Origin: Tannerellaceae bacterium
GTDB lineage: Bacteria; Bacteroidota; Bacteroidia; Bacteroidales; Tannerellaceae
Assembly: GCA_031276545.1 (NCBI GenBank)
Contig: JAISMW010000064.1
Span: 1 to 12,793 of the forward strand
Direction: 5' to 3'
Length of the DNA: 12,793 nt
Shown here: positions 7,030 through 12,793 of the stretch, one piece after another
Layout of the letters: every line of letters begins with the position of its first letter
Numbering within the stretch: the stretch's first letter is position 1
Notes under the pieces: generated by a model
The model's input: only the letters and a program-made list of their open reading frames with translations
Told to the model about the DNA's origin: nothing
Database searches by the model: none
Position numbers and translations under genes: made by a program

Positions 7030-9465
7030 ATGAACACATTAGCCCAGCGTGCGCCGGAAAGCGCCTCGAATTTTGCCCCCTCCATAGCCGGCAATGAATA
7101 TGGAATGAACGAACGGATCAGACGCTTGCGGAAGGAAACCTTCGAGGCGGAACCTTCCCTGTCTATCGAACGCGCCTTGATAGAAACACAGTTTTACAAA
7201 AGAAATGAAGGCAAATATCCCGTCCCCATCCTTCGGGCATTGAACTTCCTTGAGATATGCAGGCAAAAGACCGTCTATATCGGCAAAGACGAACTGATCG
7301 TGGGCGAAAGAGGGCCTAAGCCCAAAGCCGTGCCTACCTTTCCCGAACTGACATGCCACAGCGTGGAAGACCTCCAGGTGCTGAATACCCGCGAACTGCA
7401 GCGCTACACCATCAGCCGCGAAGATATCGAAACCTACGAACGGGAGGTGATCCCTTACTGGAAAGGACGCACCCAGCGCGAACGCATCTTCGGACATGTG
7501 CCCGAAGCCTGGCAGGCGCTTTACGAGGCCGGCCTGTTCACCGAGTTTATGGAACAGAGAGCGCCCGGACATACCGCGCTCGACGGAAAGATCTACCGCA
7601 CCGGACTGCTCGACCTGAAAGCACGCATTGCCGGAGAGCTGGAGCGTCTGGATTTCCTCGGCGACCCGGAAGCGACGGATAAGCAGGAAGAGCTGACCGC
7701 CATGTCGATCTCCTGCGACGCCGCCATCCTGCTGGCCGAACGTCATGCCGATCTGGCCGAAAAAATGGCAGCAACGGAGCCCGACCCCGTGAGGGCGGAC
7801 GAACTGAGGAAGATTGCCGAAGTATGCCGCCGGGTGCCGGCTCATGCTCCCCGGACGTTTTGGGAAGCTATCCAGATGTACTGGTTCGTCCATCTGGGTA
7901 CCATCACGGAACTAAACGGATGGGACGCCATGAATCCGGGGCATTTCGACCAGCATCTGACGCCCTTCTACGAAAAGGAACAGGCCGAAGGCAGCCTCAC
8001 GAGAGAAGGAGCAAAAGAGTTGCTCTCCTGTTTCTGGATTAAGGTGAACAATCATCCGGCTCCTCCCAAAGTGGGCATCACCGCCAAAGAAAGCGGAACC
8101 TACAACGACTTTACGAACCTGAACATCGGAGGCCTCAAGCCCGACGGCAGCGACGCCGTAAGCGAAGTGTCCTACCTCATGCTCGAAATAGCCGAAGAAC
8201 TTCACATCCTTCAGCCGGGCTGCTCCATCCATATCAGCGCACGAACACCGGATCGCTTCCTGCACGCCGGCTGCAAGGTGATCCGCCAGGGGCACGGCTA
8301 TCCTTCCGTTTTCAACCCCGACGTATACATCCAGGAACTGATGAGGCAGGGAAAAACATTGCAGGACGCACGCGAAGGAGGATGCAGCGGATGCATCGAA
8401 GTAGGCGCGTTCGGAAAAGAGGCCTATCTGCTGACCGGCTACCTGAACGTCCCCAAAATACTGGAAATTACGCTGAACGACGGCTGCGACCCCGTTTCCG
8501 GCAAACAGGTGAGCATCCGGACAGGCGCTGCGCAAGGATTCAGCTCCTACGACGAATTGTACGAAGCCTTCCTGACGCAGCTCCGCTACGTGATTGGGCA
8601 AAAAGTACGCGTGAGCAACTACATCGACCGGATGTTTGCCAAATATGCGCCGGCCACCTTCCTGTCGCTCTTTATCGACGACTGCATCGCAAGGGGAAAA
8701 GATTATTACAACTGCGGCCCGCGCTACAACACCACCTATATACAATGCACCGGGCTGGGTACCGTGGCCGACAGTCTTTCTTCGCTGAAAAAACATGTAT
8801 TCGAAGACAAAACCTGTTCCATGGACACGATGCTGCAAATGCTCGCCTCCAATTTCGAAGGCGCCGAAGCCATGCGGCAGTATATCCTGAACCGGACGCC
8901 CTTCTTCGGCAATGACGACGAAACGGCCGACGCCATCGCCCTGCGCGTCTACAACGACCTGTACGACGCCATCGAAGGACAGCCCAACACCAAAGGAGAA
9001 TGTTTCCACCTGAATATGCTCTCCACCACCTGCCACGTCTATTTCGGGAAAATGACCGGAGCGACGCCCAACGGACGCCTGGCCGGCTTTACCATCTCCG
9101 ACGGCACCTCGCCTTCGCACGGAGCCGATACGCACGGACCCTCGGCCGTCATCAAATCGCTGGGAAAACTGGATCAGATCAAGAGCGGAGGCACGCTGCT
9201 CAACCTGCGCTTCCTGCCCGGCCTGCTCAAACGGGAAGAAGATGTATCCAAACTGGCCTCCCTGATACGCAGCTATTTTGCCCTGGGAGGACATCATGTG
9301 CAATTCAACATTGTGGATACGGCCACCCTTCATGCAGCCCGCCGGTCGCCCGAAAATTACCGCGACCTCCTGGTGCGGATGGCCGGGTACAGCGATTACT
9401 TCAACGATATGAACGCCGACCTGCAAGCCGACGTCATTGCCCGCACCGAACAGGAAGGCTTCTGA
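7030..9465 (+). CDS. PFL2-type glycyl radical enzyme, substrate unknown (decarboxylase/dehydratase-like active site)
   Basis: This 811-residue protein is a glycyl radical enzyme: a backbone glycine radical generates a thiyl radical on a catalytic cysteine. The radical loop is R783-M-A-G-Y-S (Gly786), with Met where Val is usual. The catalytic loop is G-C-S-G-C455-I-E457-V-G-A-F-G-K-E. A Cys-x-Glu pair marks the PFL2/dehydratase/decarboxylase branch; true pyruvate formate-lyase has two adjacent cysteines. From memory, the G-x-F-G-K-E-x-Y-x-L-T-G-Y segment and the C-terminal third resemble the hydroxyphenylacetate (arylacetate) decarboxylase group. No gene for the small Fe-S subunit of that decarboxylase lies between this gene and its activase, so the specificity is open. 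ATG 7030 gives 25 residues before M-N-E-R-I-R-R-L-R, where relatives usually begin; ATG 7105 is an equally likely start. The activating enzyme follows after 16 bp. Confidence 0.9.
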   Translation: MNTLAQRAPESASNFAPSIAGNEYGMNERIRRLRKETFEAEPSLSIERALIETQFYKRNEGKYPVPILRALNFLEICRQKTVYIGKDELIVGERGPKPKAVPTFPELTCHSVEDLQVLNTRELQRYTISREDIETYEREVIPYWKGRTQRERIFGHVPEAWQALYEAGLFTEFMEQRAPGHTALDGKIYRTGLLDLKARIAGELERLDFLGDPEATDKQEELTAMSISCDAAILLAERHADLAEKMAATEPDPVRADELRKIAEVCRRVPAHAPRTFWEAIQMYWFVHLGTITELNGWDAMNPGHFDQHLTPFYEKEQAEGSLTREGAKELLSCFWIKVNNHPAPPKVGITAKESGTYNDFTNLNIGGLKPDGSDAVSEVSYLMLEIAEELHILQPGCSIHISARTPDRFLHAGCKVIRQGHGYPSVFNPDVYIQELMRQGKTLQDAREGGCSGCIEVGAFGKEAYLLTGYLNVPKILEITLNDGCDPVSGKQVSIRTGAAQGFSSYDELYEAFLTQLRYVIGQKVRVSNYIDRMFAKYAPATFLSLFIDDCIARGKDYYNCGPRYNTTYIQCTGLGTVADSLSSLKKHVFEDKTCSMDTMLQMLASNFEGAEAMRQYILNRTPFFGNDDETADAIALRVYNDLYDAIEGQPNTKGECFHLNMLSTTCHVYFGKMTGATPNGRLAGFTISDGTSPSHGADTHGPSAVIKSLGKLDQIKSGGTLLNLRFLPGLLKREEDVSKLASLIRSYFALGGHHVQFNIVDTATLHAARRSPENYRDLLVRMAGYSDYFNDMNADLQADVIARTEQEGF

Positions 9466-9481
9466 CGGTACCACGCGCTCC

Positions 9482-10390
9482 ATGGCTTTATTCTTCGACA
9501 TCAAGCGATATTCCATCAACGACGGGCCGGGCATCCGGATCACCATTTTCCTGAAAGGATGCCCGCTCTCGTGCGTATGGTGCCACAATCCGGAGGGACT
9601 TCTTGCCCGGAAAGAAAAAATGTACACGAAGAAAAAGTGTATCGGCTGCCGTACCTGCGCAGCGAAGTGCCCGCATCAGGCCATCCATCCTACCGCCGAA
9701 GGAATGAAAACCGATCCGGAAGCCTGCCGTTTGTGCGGCAAGTGTGCCGAAGTCTGCCCCACCAGAGCCATGGAAATGTCGGGCGAGGAGTACAGCGTAG
9801 ATCATCTGATGCGCGAAATCGAAAAGGAGACCCTCGTGATGGACCGTTCCGGAGGAGGCGTTACGTTTTGCGGCGGCGAACCCCTGATGCACCACGGCCT
9901 ACTGCTCGAACTCCTGCGCCGCTGCAAGTCATCGGGTATTCACCGGGCCGTAGACACCACCCTGTACGCCGGGGCGGAGGTGGTGGCCGAAGTAATGAAG
10001 GAAACGGATTTGTTTCTGGTCGATCTCAAACTGATGGATTCGGGAAAACACCGTTACTATTGCGGCGTTCCGAACGAACGGATTCTGGCCAACCTTCGCA
10101 TGGTGTCCGAAGCCGGCAAAGCGATGATTATCCGTATCCCGCTGATAGAAGGCATCAATGCCGACGAAGAAAACATCAGCCGGTCTGCCGCCTATCTGGC
10201 TTCGCTTCCCTGGAAGCAGAAGCTGGTACATCTCCTTCCATACCACGATATCGCCAGAGGAAAACACGAAAAACTGGGTACCGTCTACAATCCGGAGCAT
10301 ATCCCGCTCTCGGCTCCCTCCACAGAGGTGCAGGAACATTGCCGGAGTATTTTCCGGCGCTACGGAATAGAAACTACTATCGGGGGATAA
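9482..10390 (+). CDS. Glycyl radical enzyme activating enzyme (radical SAM)
   Basis: This 302-residue radical-SAM protein is expected to abstract a hydrogen from Gly786 of the upstream enzyme, using S-adenosylmethionine and an electron from reduced ferredoxin or flavodoxin. The SAM cluster motif is C27-x3-C31-x2-C34. Two ferredoxin-type [4Fe-4S] motifs are inserted next: C53-x2-C56-x2-C59-x3-C63 and C82-x2-C85-x2-C88-x3-C92. This insert is typical of activases for PFL2-type enzymes and absent from the short PflA of pyruvate formate-lyase. G131-G-E133 is the SAM-binding GGE motif. ATG 9482 is chosen because it directly precedes F-D-I-K-R-Y-S-I-N-D-G-P-G, the family N-terminus; the in-frame ATG at 9437 lies inside the upstream gene. 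It closes the operon; no clear terminator follows, and a convergent tRNA gene lies 20 bp on. Confidence 0.92.
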   Translation: MALFFDIKRYSINDGPGIRITIFLKGCPLSCVWCHNPEGLLARKEKMYTKKKCIGCRTCAAKCPHQAIHPTAEGMKTDPEACRLCGKCAEVCPTRAMEMSGEEYSVDHLMREIEKETLVMDRSGGGVTFCGGEPLMHHGLLLELLRRCKSSGIHRAVDTTLYAGAEVVAEVMKETDLFLVDLKLMDSGKHRYYCGVPNERILANLRMVSEAGKAMIIRIPLIEGINADEENISRSAAYLASLPWKQKLVHLLPYHDIARGKHEKLGTVYNPEHIPLSAPSTEVQEHCRSIFRRYGIETTIGG

Positions 10391-10410
10391 AAAAACAGGG
10401 GGAAGTGAAG

Positions 10411-10485
10411 TGAACTGTGCCGGACTCGAACCGGCGACCCCTGCCCTGTCAAGGCAATGCTCTGAACCAACTGAGCTAACAGTTC
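10411..10485 (-). tRNA. tRNA-Val (anticodon GAC)
   Basis: Read on the - strand, this 75-nt gene folds as a full cloverleaf. The acceptor GAACTGT pairs with ACAGTTC over 7 bp, T8-A9 follow, and the D-arm contains AGCTCAGTTGG. The anticodon stem TTGCC/GGCAG (closing T-G wobble) encloses loop TTGACAG with anticodon GAC, and the T-arm is GCCGG-TTCGAGT-CCGGC. The discriminator base is A and CCA is not encoded, as is usual in Bacteroidetes. The anticodon reads GUC and probably GUU valine codons. It is convergent with the glycyl radical operon, whose last stop is 20 bp away, and transcribed from the promoter at 10499-10529. Confidence 0.95.
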
Positions 10486-10498
10486 CTTATTCGCGCGG

Positions 10499-10529
10499 CA
10501 AAAATAGAAAACAAATTTAGAAGCACAAA
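10499..10529 (-). promoter_or_regulatory. Promoter of the tRNA-Val gene
   Basis: On the - strand, TTTG (10529-10526) and TATTTTTG (10506-10499) match the Bacteroidetes -33 and -7 elements TTTG and TAnnTTTG exactly, with a 19-nt spacer. Transcription would start around 10492, a few bases before the mature tRNA 5' end at 10485, so the leader is very short. This is the best promoter match in the window. Confidence 0.7.
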
Positions 10530-10652
10530 ATTATCGCACGATAAACCGTCGACGATATCCTTCCGCACGCATTAGCCTCCAGGCAGAGGCTCCCGGCCCG
10601 GAGCAGGATGCCACATCTTTTTTAGCATGATGACCGGACTATTCCGGCCTGC
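10530..10652. other. Spacer between tRNA promoter and repeat array, no gene seen
   Basis: I see no gene here. There are small GC-rich hairpins: GCTCC/GGAGC around 10587-10604, and CCGGA-CTAT-TCCGG at 10634-10647. Neither is followed at the right distance by a T-run, so neither is called a terminator. ACCGGACTA at 10633-10641 is the left arm of the inverted repeat that brackets the array. Confidence 0.5.
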
Positions 10653-11099
10653 TCACCCTTTTTTTGCAAGCAGTACTCACGTCATGGTTACTGCTTGCAA
10701 TTTTTTTGCAAGCTATAATCACGTCATGGTTACTGCTTGCAATTTTTTTGCAAGCAGTACTCACGTCATGGTTACTACTTGCAATTTTTTTGCAAGCAGT
10801 ACTCACGTCGTGGTTACTACTTGCAATTTTTTTGCAAGCAGTACTCACGTCATGGTTAGAGCTTGCAATTTTTTTGCAAGCAGTACTCACGTCATGGTTA
10901 GGACTTGCAATTTTTTTGCAAGCAGTAATCACGTCATGGTTACTGCTTGCAATTTTTTTGCAAGTAGTAACCACGTCGTGGTTAGAGCTTGCAATTTTTT
11001 TGCAAGCAGTAATCACGTCGTGGTTAGGACTTGCAATTTTTTTGCAAGTAGTAATAACGTCATGGTTAGAGCTTGCAATTTTTGTTTGAGTAGTCCGGT
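10633..11099. repeat. 9-bp inverted repeat bracketing the 42-bp array
   Basis: ACCGGACTA at 10633-10641 is the exact reverse complement of TAGTCCGGT at 11091-11099. The arms lie just outside the two degenerate end units of the tandem array and do not extend beyond 9 bp. They might be the edges of an inserted unit, but no target-site duplication is obvious and no transposase is encoded inside. Confidence 0.4.
10653..11094. repeat. 42-bp tandem repeat array with hairpin units
   Basis: Nine units of exactly 42 bp start at 10695, 10737, 10779, 10821, 10863, 10905, 10947, 10989 and 11031. A degenerate unit at 10653 and a decayed partial unit at 11073 flank them. The first 18 bases, TTGCAATTTTTTTGCAAG, are invariant in all nine. 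With the end of the preceding unit they form a hairpin of at least 7 bp (CTTGCAA/TTGCAAG, T5 loop), reaching 12 bp where one unit ends in TACTGC and the next carries GCAGTA (the join at 10737). The second half is a looser palindrome, perfect in the unit at 10947 (TAACCACG-T-CGTGGTTA, 10968-10984). Variation is confined to a few positions: C/T after GCAAG, the ACT/AAT/AAC triplet, A/G in GTCRTGG, and unit ends CTGC, CTAC, GAGC or GGAC. Because 42 is a multiple of 3, several frames on both strands stay open; I do not call these genes. Function unknown. Confidence 0.92.
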
Positions 11100-11404
11100 T
11101 ATATACTGTGAGCAGAAACACAGTGATGTCATAAGGCCGTAAAGTAAGGGTTCCCTTATATCACCTCAGGATGCTTGCCGGGGCAGTTCCGCGAGAGAAA
11201 AATGAGATGGATATTAGAGTACAAATAGTACACTGTCTTTATTTTCCTTTTTATACAGCAACTGTTCCATCCCGCGGATCGGCTTACATCATGGTACATC
11301 CTTCTAAGCAAGCGTTCGGTTATTCTCCGACAAAATAATAAATGTGTACCTCAGAGCAAAGTAAAAAGAGCCGCAGAGAAAAATAATCCTTACGACTCTC
11401 GCCT
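11100..11404. other. Spacer between array and flavodoxin-like gene, no gene seen
   Basis: No convincing gene lies in these 300 bases. Two short inverted repeats are visible: ACTGTG/CACAGT within 11105-11124 and TAAGGG-TT-CCCTTA at 11145-11158. On the - strand an ATG near 11270 opens a frame of about 19 codons with no recognisable features, and it is not called. The base composition is lower in GC than the neighbouring genes. Confidence 0.45.
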
Positions 11405-11412
11405 TACCTTTG
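11405..11412 (+). promoter_or_regulatory. Candidate -7 element for the flavodoxin-like gene
   Basis: TACCTTTG matches the Bacteroidetes -7 consensus TAnnTTTG exactly and lies 25 bp before ATG 11438. I see no good TTTG at the -33 position. Transcription would begin around 11418, giving a short A/T-rich leader typical of the phylum. Confidence 0.45.
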
Positions 11413-11437
11413 CAGCAAAATTTATAAAAAATACAGT

Positions 11438-12010
11438 ATGAAACGCATGATTTGTTTAGTAGCGTCAGCCATTGCCCTGTGCGGCGCGGCGCAAGCACAA
11501 AGTAAAGAAAGTAAAGGAAAAATCCTCGTTGCCTATTTTTCGTGGAGCGGCAACACCCGCGAGATGGCAAAGCAAATTCAACAGCAAACAGGCGGCGACC
11601 TGTTTGAAATCACCACCGTCAAGCCCTATCCGAAAGACTACGACGAATGTGTGACGCTGGCGGAACAAGAACTGAACGACAGCATCCGTCCGCCGCTCGC
11701 TGCCGAAGTGACGGATATGGCGGCTTACGACGTCGTTTTCGTCGGTCATCCCAAGTGGTGCGGGACGATGCCGATGGCGCTGTTTAGCTTTTTGGAAAAA
11801 CATGACCTGAGCGGTAAAACCGTCATCCAATTCTGTACGTATGGCGCCATGTACAGCGCCGGAGGTTGGGGAAACAGCGAGGAAGACCTGAAAAAACTGT
11901 GTCCGAATGCCAACATTCTCGAAGGGCTTGCGATGAAGGGCAGTACGGTAAAACAATCCAAAGACGACGTGACGGAATGGCTGCAAAAAATCGGAATAAT
12001 TAAGCAGTAA
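11438..12010 (+). CDS. Exported flavodoxin-like protein
   Basis: This 190-residue protein has a Sec-type signal peptide (K-R at residues 2-3, a hydrophobic core, and a likely cut after A-Q-A at residue 20). A flavodoxin-fold domain follows. The phosphate-binding loop S35-W-S-G-N-T40 after a beta strand (I-L-V-A-Y-F) is the classic FMN-binding signature. V-F-V-G-H-P-K-W-C-G around the middle and F-C-T-Y-G-A-M-Y-S-A-G-G-W-G later on fit the flavodoxin-like family often seen beside secreted reductases in Bacteroidetes. Being exported, it is unlikely to be an ordinary cytoplasmic electron carrier; a periplasmic quinone or FMN reductase role is possible. It starts 25 bp after a good -7 element and is followed 6 bp later by the CMD-family gene. 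No lipobox is seen. Confidence 0.85.
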   Translation: MKRMICLVASAIALCGAAQAQSKESKGKILVAYFSWSGNTREMAKQIQQQTGGDLFEITTVKPYPKDYDECVTLAEQELNDSIRPPLAAEVTDMAAYDVVFVGHPKWCGTMPMALFSFLEKHDLSGKTVIQFCTYGAMYSAGGWGNSEEDLKKLCPNANILEGLAMKGSTVKQSKDDVTEWLQKIGIIKQ

Positions 12011-12016
12011 ACAGCC

Positions 12017-12538
12017 ATGAAAGCATTACGAATTATCCTTATCACACTGGCAGGTGTTTTCTCCGTCCTGTTTTCAAGTAGTTTGAATGCACAATATATT
12101 ATGGATATGCAGCAACAAAAAATCCTTACCATTGCGGCAAACACTGCCGTTGGCAAGTTGGATGCGCTCAAAACAGAACTGAATGCCGGACTTGACGCCG
12201 GACTGACGGTAAACGAAATAAAGGAAACGCTGGTACATCTGTATGCCTACTGCGGGTTTCCGCGAAGCCTGCAAACGTTCATGGCCGTACTCGGCGAACG
12301 CAAAGCCGCCGGTATCGGCGACAATTGGGGACGCGAAGCATCGCCCGTTACAGATACCCGCAGCAAGTACGAACGCGGAAAAGAAATCCTTGCAAAACTT
12401 TCGGGGATAACGTCGCCGGCAGGACGCGCTACGGCAGGCTATGCAGGTTTCAGTCCGGAAATAGAATCTTTTCTGAAAGAACATCTTTTTGCAGATATTT
12501 TTGAGCGCGACGTGCTGACTTACGCACAGCGTGAATAG
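12017..12538 (+). pseudogene. Carboxymuconolactone decarboxylase family protein, C-terminally truncated
   Basis: The product has 173 residues, with a signal peptide (likely cut after L-N-A at residue 25) and a CMD-type domain. The stretch L-D-A-G-L-T-V-N-E-I-K-E-T-L-V-H-L-Y-A-Y-C-G-F-P-R-S is characteristic of the exported CMD relatives of Bacteroidetes. A second CMD-like half begins near F-L-K-E-H-L-F-A-D-I-F-E-R-D and stops abruptly at A-Q-R-E with TAG at 12536-12538. Relatives, as I remember them, continue from Q-S-R-E-I-A-T-I for some 50-60 more residues, including the second copy of the helix pair. The reading frame of the next gene begins at this point without its own N-terminus, so a deletion junction is the simplest explanation. 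Whether the shortened protein is still made or folds is unclear. Confidence 0.7.
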
Positions 12539-12793
12539 ATAACCGGATACGTATTAACGTAGTCGGCAACCTCTACTTTCCACCCGATTACGATGCAGAT
12601 AAAAAATATGTGGCAATCATCGTCGGACACACGTTTACAGGCGTTAAAGAACAGACCTCCGGTTTGCACGCGCGAAAAATGGCGGAACGGGGATATATCA
12701 CGCTCGCGTTCGACGCATCGTTCTGGGGAGAGAGCGGCGGCGAGCCGCGCAACATCGAAGTTCCCGAAATACGTGTGGAAGATTTCAGCGCGG
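12535..12793 (+). pseudogene. Alpha/beta hydrolase fragment, 5' end missing, runs off the window
   Basis: The frame opens after TGA at 12532-12534 and stays open to the window's end (86 complete codons). It reads like the N-terminal core of an alpha/beta hydrolase: N-V-V-G-N-L-Y-F-P-P-D-Y, then a strand and turn I-I-V-G-H-T-F-T-G-V-K-E-Q, then G-Y-I-T-L-A-F-D-A-S-F-W-G-E-S-G-G. There is no ATG before the core; the first in-frame Met falls after G-L-H-A-R-K, inside a conserved helix. The signal peptide and first strand expected for the family are absent. The missing part coincides with the premature end of the CMD gene. The nucleophile region would lie beyond the right edge. An unusual start codon near 12553 cannot be strictly excluded. 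Confidence 0.65.

Noticed and set aside
7030..9465. True pyruvate formate-lyase (PflB)
   Set aside because: The active site has a single Cys followed by Ile-Glu instead of adjacent cysteines, and the activase carries the two-cluster insert found with non-PFL enzymes.
7912..9627. Long - strand open frame (571 codons) across the radical enzyme
   Set aside because: It is a shadow of the high-GC + strand gene, whose motifs and spacing are unambiguous, and it matches no family.
10587..10666. Intrinsic terminator from GC-rich hairpins before the array
   Set aside because: The stems are only 5 bp, and the T-runs lie well over 10 nt downstream of them, too far for a standard terminator.
10653..11094. 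CRISPR array
   Set aside because: The repetition is continuous with a 42-bp period. There are no unique spacers, since variation is limited to a few fixed positions, and no cas genes are seen.
10627..11142. Repeat protein encoded by the 42-bp array
   Set aside because: Three frames on both strands are equally open because the period is a multiple of 3. Palindromes, not one peptide, account for the conservation.
11200..11340. Small - strand frame of about 19 codons upstream of the flavodoxin-like gene
   Set aside because: It is too short, with no promoter match and no recognised features.

Overview
The window looks like a chromosomal segment from an anaerobic Bacteroidales bacterium (Bacteroides/Parabacteroides-like). 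Three candidate promoters carry the Bacteroidetes -7 element TAnnTTTG, most starts have only A-rich or weak ribosome binding sites, the tRNA gene does not encode its CCA end, and an rseC-rnfBCDGEA block followed by galE is, from memory, a familiar Bacteroides arrangement. No search could be run, so genus and species are not claimed.

Positions 1-553 form a non-coding, AT-rich leader. It holds a cluster of TGTAACA/TGTTACA boxes (323-388), overlapping inverted repeats (261-320) and a candidate promoter (490-523). From 554 to 10390 ten genes run on the + strand with gaps of 24 bp or less, probably as one transcript. They are rseC; the six Rnf subunits B, C, D, G, E, A (a membrane ferredoxin:NAD+ oxidoreductase that pumps ions); galE (UDP-glucose 4-epimerase); a PFL2-type glycyl radical enzyme; and its radical-SAM activating enzyme. 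One plausible link is that Rnf sets the low-potential ferredoxin pool that an activating enzyme draws on. The radical enzyme has a C-I-E catalytic motif of the decarboxylase/dehydratase kind, not the Cys-Cys of true pyruvate formate-lyase, and its substrate is not known.

A tRNA-Val(GAC) gene lies on the - strand at 10411-10485, convergent with the operon, with a good Bacteroidetes promoter at 10499-10529. Between it and the next + strand gene lies about 950 bp without a convincing gene. Most of this is a 42-bp tandem array (10653-11094): nine units of exactly 42 bp plus a degenerate unit at each end. Every exact unit has an invariant hairpin core (two TTGCAA palindromes 11 bp apart) and a second, looser palindrome. 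The period is both 14 codons and four turns of B-DNA, so long open frames on both strands are probably artefacts. A 9-bp inverted repeat brackets the array. This is the most unusual element in the window.

The right end carries an exported flavodoxin-like protein, an exported carboxymuconolactone decarboxylase family (CMD) protein that stops early, and, starting within a few bases of that stop, an alpha/beta hydrolase reading frame with no start codon or N-terminus. This looks like a deletion that joined two neighbouring genes, and the hydrolase continues past the right edge.
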